Assembly (NCBI RefSeq): GCF_000829695.1
Contig: NZ_BBNN01000016.1
Span: forward strand, 62,001 to 126,000
Direction of reading: 5' to 3'
Length of the DNA stretch: 64,000 nucleotides
Source: Streptomyces sp. NBRC 110035
GTDB taxonomy: Bacteria; Actinomycetota; Actinomycetes; Streptomycetales; Streptomycetaceae
The notes beneath the pieces were generated by a model, which had not been told where the DNA came from, did no database searches, and saw only the letters and a program-made list of their open reading frames with translations. Positions within the stretch are counted from its first letter, which is position 1; each line of letters begins with the position of its first letter. Both the position numbers and the translations under genes were made by a program. Shown here one piece after another: positions 9,428-17,843 of this stretch.

Positions 9428-9970
9428 CTAGCGGTGGTCGTGCACGGGGAGGCCGGGCGCGAAGTGGGTCACGGCGGCCCTCAGCCGTTCCCGGTCGAGG
9501 CGCCACCCGGTCACCGCCCGGGAGGCCATCGCGACATCGGCCGGAACCGGCACGAGATGCTCCAGGACGGCACGGGCCTTCGGGCCGTCACCGGACAGGG
9601 CCGGAGCGCCCTCCCGCCGGGTGACCCCGACACAGGGAACGGAGGAGTGGCCCGCGGCCTGCTGCCAGAGCACCACACCGGTGATCTCGACCCACGGCAC
9701 ATGGGCGGTGGTGGCCCTGTACCGGGCGGGGCTCCCGCCGAGCAGTACACCCGTCCCGTCCACCCGGAACGCGACCTTGCCGCTGAGCGCCACGTACGCC
9801 ATGAACAGCCCGCCCGAACCGAAGAGCGGCAGACCCAGAACGCGCGCGTACAGCGGCATGTCGGGGAACAGCAGAAGCGCGGTGAAGACGGCGCAGACGG
9901 CCACGACTCCCGTGGTCCTGAGGTCCCAGCCGTAGCGAGCCTGGTATACGGGCGAGGTGGTATCGGCCAT
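9428..9970 (-). CDS. Conserved two-helix membrane protein of unknown function
   Basis: A 180-residue protein starting at ATG 9970. Two adjacent transmembrane helices ([16 protein letters not shown] and [19 protein letters not shown]) occupy residues about 20-60. They are followed by a soluble beta-rich domain containing [14 protein letters not shown], reminiscent of bacterial PH-like membrane proteins. No catalytic motif is visible. It is the downstream neighbour of the YunG-like gene on the same strand. It is a conserved hypothetical protein; PH-like is only a suggestion from shape. Confidence 0.7.
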   Translation of the reverse strand: MADTTSPVYQARYGWDLRTTGVVAVCAVFTALLLFPDMPLYARVLGLPLFGSGGLFMAYVALSGKVAFRVDGTGVLLGGSPARYRATTAHVPWVEITGVVLWQQAAGHSSVPCVGVTRREGAPALSGDGPKARAVLEHLVPVPADVAMASRAVTGWRLDRERLRAAVTHFAPGLPVHDHR

Positions 9971-10038
9971 GGCCGAATCATGGCAGCTCCAGTCTCCCGG
10001 GGGGAGAGGGGCCGACGGGGCGATGACGGTGGCGGCGC

Positions 10039-10506
10039 TCATGACGTCGAGGCGATGGGAACGGCAGCTTTGCCTCCGACGGCCGGCTGTTCGCCGGCAC
10101 CGGCCCGCTCGGCCGGCTCCGGGAGCCGGCCGAGCTGCTGGGTGACGCGCTCGCGCAGCAGGAGGTACTCCCCCCAACGGCGGGGCAGGGGGCCCGGAGG
10201 ACGTACGACGACACGGGGGGCCACGACGGTCTGTCCGCGCTGGAACTGCTCGCGGGTCAGGTCGAGTTCCACACCGCTGGACAGCCGGTTCCACCAGTGG
10301 AAGCCGTGCTGGGCCCCGTCGGCGTGCACCTCGCCGACCACGAGATCGCCGCCGAAGACGTCGTTGACGATCAGGGCCGTGATGTCGCAGTGCCCCCGGG
10401 CGGGGTTGTCCGGCTGCCAGTCGGCCAGGTCGTCGGGCGAACAGGTGTCGGCGGCCCAGGCGGCCCGCAGGGCGCTGTCGAGGTCGAGCAGGTTCCACGG
10501 GGTCAT
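10039..10506 (-). CDS. YunG family protein
   Basis: A 155-residue protein resembling Bacillus YunG. The pattern runs WAADTCSPDDLADW (about 17-30), a GHCDITALIVNDVFGGDL motif (about 38-55), FHWWNRL and a DLTREQF motif. The Gly-His-Cys-Asp and following residues suggest a papain-like or ligand-binding core, but no biochemical function is established. The C-terminal 30 residues are Ala/Pro-rich and divergent. The adjacent gene on the same strand is the membrane protein ending at 9428. Confidence 0.75.
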   Translation of the reverse strand: MTPWNLLDLDSALRAAWAADTCSPDDLADWQPDNPARGHCDITALIVNDVFGGDLVVGEVHADGAQHGFHWWNRLSSGVELDLTREQFQRGQTVVAPRVVVRPPGPLPRRWGEYLLLRERVTQQLGRLPEPAERAGAGEQPAVGGKAAVPIASTS

Positions 10507-10547
10507 GCGGCCAGCATCGCAGCCGTCACTGACACCGGGCGGAGGTC

Positions 10548-11288
10548 TCAGCGGAGGGACGGGTGGTCCGCCACCACCGTGCTGGAGCCCGGGGCGACTT
10601 CCGTGAAGCCCGCGTCGCGGACCAGGGGGAGTCCGCTGGTGGTCAGGGTGGTCCAGTGGGACGGGGCGGCGGGCCGGACGGAGAGGGGGAAGCCGGCGTC
10701 GCGCCAGGCGGTGCGGTCCTCACCGGGCAGTTCCCACCAGGCCAGCTGGGCCGCGTGGCCCGCCTGGGCCATGGCCTTGCCGGCCGACATGCCGAGGTCG
10801 GGGTTCAGCCAGAGGACCGGGGCCGCGGGGTCCGCCGGGGGCGGGGGCTCCGGGTCGTCCAGGTCGGTGCCGGAGACCTGGAGGCGGGCCAGGTCCTTGG
10901 GCCAGCCGTCCAGCGGCACGGGCGGGAAGACGCGGACCTCCGCCGACTTGCCGGTGACCGTGATGCCGGGCAGGGACTCCGCGCGGCGCCACTCCGCGCC
11001 GCGGGCCCTGCGGACCACCTTGCGGATACGGGCGTCCTGCCAGTCGCGCATCGCCTGCGCCCACTCGCCCTCGCCCACCGACCGCTCGTCCGCCAGCATC
11101 GTCAGCACCGCGCGGGCCGCCGTCTCCAGCGCGTCCGTACGGGCCGGGGGTGCCGACCGCTCGATGCGTGCCACCAGGGGCAGCGCGAACTGGGGGGCCT
11201 CGTCGCGGGAGCCCGGGCCGGAGCGGAAAGGGCTCGCGGCAGCCGGATTCCGGTCACGGGGCCCGTCGTGGGTCTGGTCACTGTTCAC
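10548..11288 (-). CDS. Peptidyl-tRNA hydrolase PTH2-family protein
   Basis: A 246-residue protein, start taken at GTG 11288 because sequence further upstream derives from a repeat element. The C-terminal half carries the PTH2-like signature MSAGKAMAQAGHAAQLAW (Lys and Gln/His in the helix that binds the tRNA CCA end in archaeal Pth2), then a TTLTTSGLPLVRDAGFTEV segment. The N-terminal half is a poorly conserved actinobacterial extension. PTH2 enzymes recycle peptidyl-tRNA. Whether this long version is active is unknown, since bacteria also encode Pth1. It is the third gene of a minus-strand run after the deacetylase and the zinc-ribbon peptide. Confidence 0.72.
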   Translation of the reverse strand: MNSDQTHDGPRDRNPAAASPFRSGPGSRDEAPQFALPLVARIERSAPPARTDALETAARAVLTMLADERSVGEGEWAQAMRDWQDARIRKVVRRARGAEWRRAESLPGITVTGKSAEVRVFPPVPLDGWPKDLARLQVSGTDLDDPEPPPPADPAAPVLWLNPDLGMSAGKAMAQAGHAAQLAWWELPGEDRTAWRDAGFPLSVRPAAPSHWTTLTTSGLPLVRDAGFTEVAPGSSTVVADHPSLR

Positions 11289-11326
11289 AGGGCCAGTCTG
11301 CCAAGCCGCGCCGCGGTCCCGTCCCG

Positions 11327-11551
11327 TCAGCCGGAGCAGGCTGTGCGCTGGGCCTCCTGCCTCCCCCAGGTTCTCGACTTCGCTCGAACAGGGGGGACCT
11401 CCATGCACACCGGGCACATCGTGATGCCCTTGTACGACTCCGGGTACTCCGTCGGTTCCCGGCACAGCACGCGCTCCGCGTACGGAGACCCGCCGGCCTT
11501 GGGGGGCCGGGCCGCGTCGATCGGGCGGCAGTCGTTGCTGTCGGTGGTCAT
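11327..11551 (-). CDS. Small zinc-ribbon-like protein with repeat-derived C-terminus
   Basis: A 74-residue protein starting at ATG 11551. The sequence contains a lone Cys (VLCREP) and a CPVC knuckle (TMCPVCMEV), compatible with a small zinc-binding fold. The last 20 or so residues, starting VRAKSRTWGR, are translated from the palindromic element at 11361-11398 and so are probably not ancestral. A GGAGG sits unusually close to the ATG, a weak point for this start. It lies 34 bases after the deacetylase stop, suggesting an operon. Family not recognised. Confidence 0.55.
   Translation of the reverse strand: MTTDSNDCRPIDAARPPKAGGSPYAERVLCREPTEYPESYKGITMCPVCMEVPPVRAKSRTWGRQEAQRTACSG
11361..11398. 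repeat. Streptomyces-type palindromic intergenic repeat
   Basis: CTCCCCC, an AGGTTCTCGA arm, a CTTCGC loop and a TCGAAC arm followed by GGGGGG form a hairpin (CCCCC/GGGGG outer pairs, GTT/AAC and TCGA/TCGA inner pairs). Very similar hairpins are scattered between genes in many Streptomyces genomes. This copy lies inside the 3' end of the 74-residue gene and ahead of the PTH2-like gene, so it may also act as an attenuator or terminator. Confidence 0.65.
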
Positions 11552-11585
11552 GCCTCCAGCGCGGGACGGTGTGTTCCCGGCCGGG

Positions 11586-12440
11586 TCAGTCTCGTTCGCC
11601 CGCGGTCGCGAGCAGGTCGGAGACCTTGACGAAGCGGTAGCCCTGGCGGCGCAGCTCCGGGACGATCGTCCGTACCGCCCGCTCGGTCGCCGGGGCCGCG
11701 CTGCGGGTGCAGTGCAGGACGACCACGGAGCCCGGGCGCACTCCGTCCAGGACCTGCCGGGCCACCGCGGCGGCATCCGTGGCGAAGGCGTCGCCGCCGA
11801 CCACGTCCCACTGCACGGCGGTGACACCGGCCGGAGTGAGCGCCTTCAGCGCCTCGCGGTCGTAGCAGCCGCCGGGGAAGCGGAAGTACGGCATCGGGTC
11901 CTCCACCCCCACCTCGCGGAACGCCGTGTACGCCCGCTCCACGTCCGCCCGCATCCGGTCCCGGCCGACGGTCGGCAGGCCGTAGCAGTCGTCCGTGAAC
12001 GCGTAGTGGCTGTACGAGTGGTTGGCGACCTCGAAGAGCGGGTCCCGGCCGATGGAACGGGCCTGGTCCGGGTACTCCTCGGCCCAGCGTCCCGTCATGA
12101 ACACGGTGGACGGCACCCTCAGCGCGCGCAGGGTGGCGATCAGCCGCGGATGGTCGAAGCGCTCGCCCGCCGCCGCACGCGGGCCCTGGTCGGCGGTCAT
12201 GTCGGCGTCGAAGGTGAGGGCGACGGTCTTCCCCGCGGTCCGGGGGGCGTTCTCGAAGACCGGGGTCAGGCCCGCCGGTCCCGGGGCCAGGGTGGGCGGG
12301 TGCGTGCGGGAGGGCGCGGTGGTGGCGGAGGGGGCGCCGCGTGGCAGCTGCGCGGGGTGGGGGGCGCCGCAGGCGGCGAGGGCGGCGAGCGCGGTGGTGA
12401 GGGCGCAGAAGGCTGCCGCTCGGCGTACCGGTGTGATCAC
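11586..12440 (-). CDS. Polysaccharide deacetylase family lipoprotein (NodB/CE4)
   Basis: A 284-residue predicted surface lipoprotein. The signal sequence ends in lipobox LAACG with the lipidated Cys at 24, followed by a Pro/Ala/Thr-rich linker. The CE4 catalytic domain runs from about 70. Motif 1 is TFDAD (catalytic base and metal Asp, about 77-80), motif 2 is HSYSH (metal His at 141 and 145) and motif 3 is RFPGG (about 187-191), with the C-terminal motif VVLHCTRS. It is expected to de-N-acetylate peptidoglycan or another GlcNAc polymer at the cell surface, needing a divalent metal. It is divergent from the ArsR gene and heads a minus-strand gene run. Confidence 0.88.
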   Translation of the reverse strand: MITPVRRAAAFCALTTALAALAACGAPHPAQLPRGAPSATTAPSRTHPPTLAPGPAGLTPVFENAPRTAGKTVALTFDADMTADQGPRAAAGERFDHPRLIATLRALRVPSTVFMTGRWAEEYPDQARSIGRDPLFEVANHSYSHYAFTDDCYGLPTVGRDRMRADVERAYTAFREVGVEDPMPYFRFPGGCYDREALKALTPAGVTAVQWDVVGGDAFATDAAAVARQVLDGVRPGSVVVLHCTRSAAPATERAVRTIVPELRRQGYRFVKVSDLLATAGERD

Positions 12441-12572
12441 CGCATGAACGTATGGGGTGTATCGAGCGATTCGCCCTCTTTCGTCGACGGGTGTGGTGGG
12501 GTGTCACTCGGGTGGTCGAGTCCGGGGACGTTCTCCGCCCCCGCTTGCGGTGCGGGGTGCACCGGACTAACG

Positions 12573-12590
12573 TACAACCAAATGGTTGTA
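12573..12590. promoter_or_regulatory. Perfect inverted repeat overlapping the arsR-type start codon
   Basis: TACAACCA-AA-TGGTTGTA forms 8-base perfect arms with a 2-base centre. The ATG at 12582 lies within it. It is the expected operator of an ArsR-type repressor that autoregulates the ArsR/SRPBCC pair. Confidence 0.7.
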
Positions 12591-13007
12591 GATGGCTTGA
12601 CCGACGACAGCGTGGACCGGCTGTTCCACGCCCTGGCCGACGCGACGCGTCGCGACATACTCCGTCGTTGCGTACGGGCCGGGTTGTCCGTGTCACGTCT
12701 GGCCGAGGCGTACCCGATGAGCTTCGCCGCGGTGCAGAAACACGTCACGGTGCTGGAGCGGGCCGGTCTGGTCACCAAGCAGCGCAGCGGCCGGGAGCGG
12801 CTGGTACGGACCGACCCCGACGCGGTGGACGGGGCACGGCAGGCCCTCGACGAACTGGAGACGGCCTGGCGGGCGCGCGTGGACCGGATGTCCGGTCTGC
12901 TGGTGGACGAAGCCCGGACCGGATCCGGGACCGAGGCCCCGAGCGGTGCCGGAACCGCGGCGGGCTCGGGCGACGGCAGGGAAACGACGGAAGGACAGGA
13001 CCGATGA
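12582..13007 (+). CDS. ArsR-family winged-helix regulator (SRPBCC-associated)
   Basis: A 141-residue repressor with the family opening LFHALADATRRDIL (about 13-26). A winged helix follows, with the recognition helix around MSFAAVQKHVTVLERAGLV and a wing ending TKQRSGRERLVRTD. No CxC metal site is visible, so it belongs to the ArsR group paired with AHSA1/SRPBCC proteins rather than to arsenic sensors. The downstream SRPBCC gene overlaps it by ATGA, indicating translational coupling. The start codon sits inside an 18-base palindrome. The alternative TTG at 12597 would free the codon from most of the palindrome. Confidence 0.85.
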   Translation: MVVDGLTDDSVDRLFHALADATRRDILRRCVRAGLSVSRLAEAYPMSFAAVQKHVTVLERAGLVTKQRSGRERLVRTDPDAVDGARQALDELETAWRARVDRMSGLLVDEARTGSGTEAPSGAGTAAGSGDGRETTEGQDR

Positions 13008-13492
13008 CCGTCACGAGCGTGGACAAGGATGTCGACCGGCTGACCCTCACCGTGGTCGCGGACTTCACCGCACCGGTCGAGAGGGTGTGGCAGCTGTGGG
13101 CCGACCCGCGGCAGCTGGAGCGCTGGTGGGGGCCGTCGGCCTACCCGGCGACGGTGGAGGAGCACGACCTCACCCCGGGCGGGGAGGTCACGTACTTCAT
13201 GACCGGCCCGGAGGGTGAGAAGTTCGGCGGCTGGTGGCGGATCGCGACGGTGACGCCGCCCACGTCCCTGGAGTTCACCGACGGCTTCTCCGACCAGGAC
13301 GGCAGGCCGGACGCAGGGATGCCGACCACGGCGGTACGGATGACGCTCAGCGAGCGCGAGGGCGGGACCAGGATGGAACTGCGCTCGGTCTTCGACACCC
13401 GCGAGCAGATGGAGCAGCTGGCCGAGATGGGCATGGTCGACGGGCTGCGCGAGTCGATCGGGCAGATGGACGGCCTGCTGGCGGCTGCCTGA
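13004..13492 (+). CDS. SRPBCC/AHSA1 family protein
   Basis: A 162-residue START-like ligand-binding protein. It opens with a beta strand plus FTAPVERVWQLWADP and then QLERWWGPSAYPA, the AHSA1 signature. It continues with the GGEVTYFMTGPEG and GGWWRI strands and ends in a long amphipathic helix containing GLRESIGQMDGLL. Such proteins hold a hydrophobic ligand in a helix-grip cavity; the ligand is unknown. Its start overlaps the arsR stop (ATGA), so the two form one transcription unit presumably controlled by the palindrome at 12573-12590. Confidence 0.87.
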   Translation: MTVTSVDKDVDRLTLTVVADFTAPVERVWQLWADPRQLERWWGPSAYPATVEEHDLTPGGEVTYFMTGPEGEKFGGWWRIATVTPPTSLEFTDGFSDQDGRPDAGMPTTAVRMTLSEREGGTRMELRSVFDTREQMEQLAEMGMVDGLRESIGQMDGLLAAA

Positions 13493-13510
13493 GCCGCGTA
13501 CGGACCCGTG

Positions 13511-13545
13511 GGGGCCGGCCGGGGCGGACTGTCCCGGCCGGCCCC
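13511..13545. terminator. Bidirectional hairpin terminator
   Basis: A perfect 13-base stem, GGGGCCGGCCGGG at 13511-13523 with its complement at 13533-13545, and a 9-base loop. It lies between the convergent SRPBCC gene and the PhoX-like pseudogene. Confidence 0.75.
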
Positions 13546-13551
13546 GCGCCG

Positions 13552-14972
13552 TCACCGCCGCCAGGGGCCCGTGACCGCGAACGTCGTCCCGGGGTCGTAG
13601 CAGTTGACGTACATCGTCCGGCCGTCCGGAGAGAAGGCGACCCCGGCGAACTCGCCCCAGTCCGGGTCCTGCGAAGTGCCCCTGTTCTGCCGGTTGCGGG
13701 CCAGTGCGTACACCTCGCCGCGCCGGGTCACGCCGTAGACGTGCTGCGCGCCGCCGCCGTCCTCGCAGACCATCAGGCCGCCGCCGGGGGCGAGGCAGAT
13801 GTTGTCCGGTGACTCGCCGGGGAGCTGCACGTCGGTGTCCGGCCCGAAGACGATCACCAGCGTCAGGCGGCGCCGGTCCGGGTCGTAGCGCCAGATCTGC
13901 CCGTGGTGGTCGCCGGCCGATCCTTCCGCGCTGCGGGCGAAGGACGACACGAAGTACACCGACCGACCGCCCCAGTAACAGCCCTCCAGCTTCTGTGCGT
14001 GCGTGACGCCGCCGGTGCCGAAGTCCTGGAGACGGATGGGCGTTTCGGCGGCCGGCGGATCCGGTACGTCCACCCACTCGACGCCGTCGAACCGGGCGCC
14101 CGTCTCCTGGGCCGAGGACAGGTCCGGCACGCCCGGCACCCGCATCGCCTGGAGCCGGCCGCCCGCGCGCAGCGAGCCGGTGCCGCCCAGCGGCTTGTCG
14201 GGCAGGAACCGGCAGAAGAGGCCGAAAGGCCGTTCGAAGGCGTCCTCCGTCTCGTAGACGACGCCCCGCTCCGGGTCGACCGCGATCGCCTCGTGCTGGA
14301 AGCGGCCCATCGCGGTCAGCGGTACGGCGCCCGTGCGGTGCGGTGCGGGTCGGCGCCGTCGACCTCGAAGACATAGCCGTGGTCCTTGGCGTAGCCGTTG
14401 GTGCCCGCCCTGTCCTCGGTCTCCTCACAGGTCAGCCAGGTGCCCCAGGGTGTCGGCCCGCCCGCGCAGTTGACGGCCGTACCGGCGAGCGCGACCCGCT
14501 CCGAGAGCACCCGGCCGCGGGAGTCCAGGGTCAGCGACGTGCAGCCGCCCTTGCCCCGGGGGTCGTAGGTCAGGCCCTCGACCGCCGGGACCGGGATCCT
14601 GCCGTCGGCGCGGTTCTCGTGGTTGTGGACCAGGTGGATCCGGCCGTGCCCGCCCGCGAAGGCGGCCATGCCGTCATGGTGGGAGGGAACCGGCCCCTCG
14701 CCGGAGCGCAGGGGGTCGCCCTCGCGGGACAGCACCCGGTAGCGGAAACCTTTCGGCAGGTCGAGCAGCCCGTCGGGGTCGGGGACGAGGGGGCCGTAGC
14801 CGTGATGACCGAGGTGCCGCGCGGCGGCGGCAGCGGGGGTGAAGAGCTCGGAGAGGGCGCCGGAGAACGCGATGCCGATGCCCAGAGCGCCGGAACGGGC
14901 GAGCAGCCGACGCCGTGTCGAGGGCAGGAATCCGGTGTCGGACCCTGTTTCCGGCGTGCCTGTTTCTGACAT
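13552..14972 (-). pseudogene. phoX: PhoX-type (DUF839) phosphatase, interrupted by a single-base frameshift
   Basis: Two adjacent reading frames together make one PhoX-like protein of about 473 residues. The 5' part (14972 to 14316) has a twin-arginine signal STRRRLLARSGALG, then PhoX domain sequence (HNHENR, GGPTPWGTWLTCEET) and ends prematurely at APYR-stop. The 3' part (14310 to 13552) continues with MGRFQHEAIAVDP and ends with NICLAPGGGLMVCEDG and the C-terminal blades. Normal family members read APYPLTAMGRF across the join. Adding one C near 14321 restores that frame, so one base is missing in a short C run. It is either a true recent pseudogene or an assembly error. Intact PhoX is a Tat-exported calcium/iron phosphatase. 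Confidence 0.85.
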
Positions 14973-15062
14973 GGAGGAACCTTCCTGTTGGCGGACAGGA
15001 ACTGTGGTTCCGCCGTGTCTATCACCTGCCGTGGGTCACGGGAACCACGCGCGGAGCACGTG

Positions 15063-16082
15063 TCACGCGTCGGTCCGGGGACGCTCGCGCGTCACCTGTC
15101 CGGGACCGGGGCCGGGGTGAGCACTGGTGGGGTCGGGGGCGGAGGAGGGGGCGGCCTGGCGGCCGGTGTCCGGGGCCAGGCGCCCGAAGTCCGGGGCCAG
15201 GCCCCTGCCTGCGTCCTCGCCCCTGTCCCTCTCCTCCTCCGTCGCTCCCTCCCCGTCGCCGTGCCCCCGCCGGCCGGCCGGCGGTCCGGGCTCCTGGAAG
15301 GCGCGTTCCTGGGGCACCGGATTCTGGGCCGCCCGCTCCAGGAAGCGCAGCAGTTCCACCGGGAAGGGCAGCACCAGCGTGGAGTTCTTCTCGGCCGCGA
15401 CCGCCACGATGGTCTGGAGCAGCCGCAGTTGCAGTGCGGAGGGCGTGTCCGCCATCTGCTGGGCCGCTTCGGCGAGCTTCCTGGACGCCTGGAGTTCGGC
15501 GTCGGCGTTGATGACCCGGGCCCGCCGCTCGCGGTCGGCCTCCGCCTGGCGGGCCATGGACCGCTTCATGGTGTCGGGCAGGGAGACGTCCTTGATCTCG
15601 ACCCGGTCGATCTGCACACCCCAGCCGACCGCGGGGCTGTCGATCATCAGTTCCAGGCCCTGGTTCAGCTTCTCGCGGTTGGAGAGCAGGTCGTCGAGAT
15701 CGCTCTTGCCGATGATCGAACGCAGCGACGTCTGCGCCATCTGGGACACCGCGAACCGGTAGTCCTCCACGTTCACGAGTGCCGCGGGCGCGTTCACGAC
15801 CTTGAAGTAGACGACCGCGTCGACCCGCACGGTCACGTTGTCCCGGGTGATGCCCTCCTGCGCGGGCACCGGCATCGTGACGATCTGCAGGTTCACCTTG
15901 TGCAGCCGGTCCACGAAGGGGACGATCAGTGTGAATCCCGGCCGGCGCGCCTCACCGTGCAGCCGGCCGAGGCGGAAGACCACGCCCCGCTCGTACTGCT
16001 TGACGACCCGCGCCGCCGCGGTGAGACAGGCGACGCCCGCGGCACCGGTGGCGGCGGCCGCGGTGAGCAGCTCCTCGACCAT
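15063..16082 (-). CDS. Slipin (SPFH/band 7 protein, stomatin-like)
   Basis: A 339-residue membrane-associated scaffold. A short N-terminal hydrophobic segment (residues about 5-25) anchors it. The SPFH domain follows at about 27-190, with YERGVVFRLGRL, GFTLIVPFVDRLHKVNLQ and VDAVVYFKVVNAPAALVNVEDY characteristic of slipins. A helical stretch RQAEADRERRARVINADAEL predicts oligomerisation. The C-terminus from about 280 is acidic, low complexity and probably disordered. Slipins organise membrane microdomains; the partner is usually an NfeD protein, but none is adjacent. ACGGGAGGTCGTC precedes the ATG as a good ribosome-binding site. Confidence 0.9.
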   Translation of the reverse strand: MVEELLTAAAATGAAGVACLTAAARVVKQYERGVVFRLGRLHGEARRPGFTLIVPFVDRLHKVNLQIVTMPVPAQEGITRDNVTVRVDAVVYFKVVNAPAALVNVEDYRFAVSQMAQTSLRSIIGKSDLDDLLSNREKLNQGLELMIDSPAVGWGVQIDRVEIKDVSLPDTMKRSMARQAEADRERRARVINADAELQASRKLAEAAQQMADTPSALQLRLLQTIVAVAAEKNSTLVLPFPVELLRFLERAAQNPVPQERAFQEPGPPAGRRGHGDGEGATEEERDRGEDAGRGLAPDFGRLAPDTGRQAAPSSAPDPTSAHPGPGPGQVTRERPRTDA

Positions 16083-16147
16083 GACGACCTCCCGTCAGAG
16101 GTCCGCCGCGTACATTTTCCTCCACTTCTGCAAGGATATGCTCGGAC

Positions 16148-16180
16148 CCGGTCCGGGGCCATCCCTCGGCCCCGGACCGG
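16148..16180. terminator. Hairpin terminator downstream of the SulP gene
   Basis: A perfect 13-base stem, CCGGTCCGGGGCC at 16148-16160 and its complement at 16168-16180, with loop ATCCCTC. It is positioned after the minus-strand SulP gene and before the slipin promoter. Confidence 0.7.
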
Positions 16181-16301
16181 ACGCCATCGGCGCACAAGGG
16201 GCTGTCCGGCTGATCACGCCGAAGACGCGGGGCCCGGCACGCCCTTGCCCTGCGGCCGCACGCACCGGCACCCGCTCATCCGGCGGGAAAGACGCGGCCG
16301 G

Positions 16302-17843
16302 TCACCTCGGATCTGATCCGCCGGGCGGAGCCTGAACCGCGGCGACCCGCGTGTCGTGGTCCGTCGATCTCGTCTTCGGACCCTTTGTGATCCTCACGGG
16401 CACCGTGCCGGCCGCGCCGTGCTGCTCCGCCCAGTCCCCCAGTGCCGTACGGCAGGCGTGGTCCAGGTGGTGGAGGCCGGTCAGGTTCAGCTCGACCGGG
16501 CGGTCCTCGGGCAGCGACTCCAGGGTGTCGAGGATCCGTGGCAGCCGCAGGAAGGTCGCGTTGCCCGACAGATACACCTGGATCGGTCCCGCCCCCTTGT
16601 CTATGACCTTCAGCTTCGCATGCGAGGCCTCCCAGGCGGTCTTGACGACCGACAGCGCCAGACCGATCAGCACGCCCTCGAACATGTTCACCACGACGAT
16701 CGACACGGCGGTGACGGCCAGGATCAGCGCTTCTCCCCGTTGCCCCCGCCACAGCGCGACGACCGGGCGGAACGGGATCAGCTTCCAGCCCGCGTGGACC
16801 AGGATCCCGGCCAGCGCGGGCAGCGGGATCAGCGCCAGCGCGGACGGCAGCAGTGCGGCGAACAGCAGGAGCCACACGCCGTGCATCACCCGGGACGCCT
16901 TGGTCCGGGCGCCCGCCCGGACGTTGGTCGAGCTGCGCACGATGACCGCGGTCATGGGCAGCGCACCGAGGACCCCGCACACCGTGTTGCCCGCGCCCTG
17001 CGCCATGAGCTCCTTGTCGTACCGGGTGCGCGGGCCGTCGTGCAGCCGGTCCACTGCCGCGGCGCTGAACAGGCTCTCGGCGGAGGCGATCAGGGTGAAA
17101 GCGACGATCGTGCCGATGAGGCCGACGCTCGCCAGTTCGCCGAAGGCGTCGGCGCCGGGCGGCTGGACGGCGCCGAGCAGACCCTGCACTTCGACCGTCG
17201 CGACGGGCAGCCCGAACGCGAGGGTGACCGCGGTCGCCAGCAGGACCGCCGCGAGCGCGCCGGGTACGGCCCCGGCCGGTCCCGGCATCCGCCGCCACAG
17301 CACCATCAGGGCCACGGTGCCCGCGCCCACGGCGAGCGGGGTGAGCGCCTCCGGGCTGCCCAGCGCGGCCACAACGGCGCCGGGCAGCCCGAGGATCTTG
17401 TCGACACCGGCGGCGGGCGCCTCCAGCCCGGCCGCCGCGTACAACTGGCCCGCGATGAGCACCAGGCCGATACCGGCCAGCATGCCCTCGACCACCGAGA
17501 CCGATATGGCGCGGAACCAGCGTCCGAGCCGCAGGGCGCCCATGACCAGCTGGAGCACCCCGGCGGCCAGCACGATCACACCGAGTGCGGGCAGCCCGTA
17601 GGTGTCGACCGCCTCGAAGACCAGCACGGTCAGCCCGGCGGCCGGCCCGGACACCTGGAGGCTGCTGCCCGGCAGCAGACCGGTGACCAGACCGCCCACG
17701 ATGCCGGTGACCAGTCCCAGTTCGGCCGGGACACCGGAGGCGACGGCGACGCCCACGCACAGCGGAAGGGCGACGAGGAACACGACGAGCGAGGCGGCGA
17801 AGTCCTGCCGCAGATGAGGGAACCTGGACACGGCCGTGCTCAC
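16302..17843 (-). CDS. SulP family anion transporter with STAS domain
   Basis: A 513-residue SLC26/SulP permease. The GTG at 17843 is chosen because it overlaps the carbonic anhydrase stop (GTGA) and gives a normal N-terminus before the first membrane helix (ASLVVFLVALPLCVGVAVASG). The membrane domain spans about 20-400 with the conserved GVPAELGLVTGIVGG and PMTAVIVRSSTNVRAGARTK motifs. A C-terminal STAS domain (about 420-495) contains VYLSGNATFLRLP and LNLTGLHHLDH. It is translationally coupled to a beta-carbonic anhydrase, which strongly suggests that it moves bicarbonate rather than sulfate, as in other SulP/CA pairs. Confidence 0.9.
   Translation of the reverse strand: MSTAVSRFPHLRQDFAASLVVFLVALPLCVGVAVASGVPAELGLVTGIVGGLVTGLLPGSSLQVSGPAAGLTVLVFEAVDTYGLPALGVIVLAAGVLQLVMGALRLGRWFRAISVSVVEGMLAGIGLVLIAGQLYAAAGLEAPAAGVDKILGLPGAVVAALGSPEALTPLAVGAGTVALMVLWRRMPGPAGAVPGALAAVLLATAVTLAFGLPVATVEVQGLLGAVQPPGADAFGELASVGLIGTIVAFTLIASAESLFSAAAVDRLHDGPRTRYDKELMAQGAGNTVCGVLGALPMTAVIVRSSTNVRAGARTKASRVMHGVWLLLFAALLPSALALIPLPALAGILVHAGWKLIPFRPVVALWRGQRGEALILAVTAVSIVVVNMFEGVLIGLALSVVKTAWEASHAKLKVIDKGAGPIQVYLSGNATFLRLPRILDTLESLPEDRPVELNLTGLHHLDHACRTALGDWAEQHGAAGTVPVRITKGPKTRSTDHDTRVAAVQAPPGGSDPR

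Noticed and set aside
14973..15062. Pho box upstream of phoX
   Set aside because: The upstream sequence has GGTTCCCGTGAC-like stretches but no convincing pair of 11-base GTTCACC-type direct repeats, so PhoP control is not claimed.
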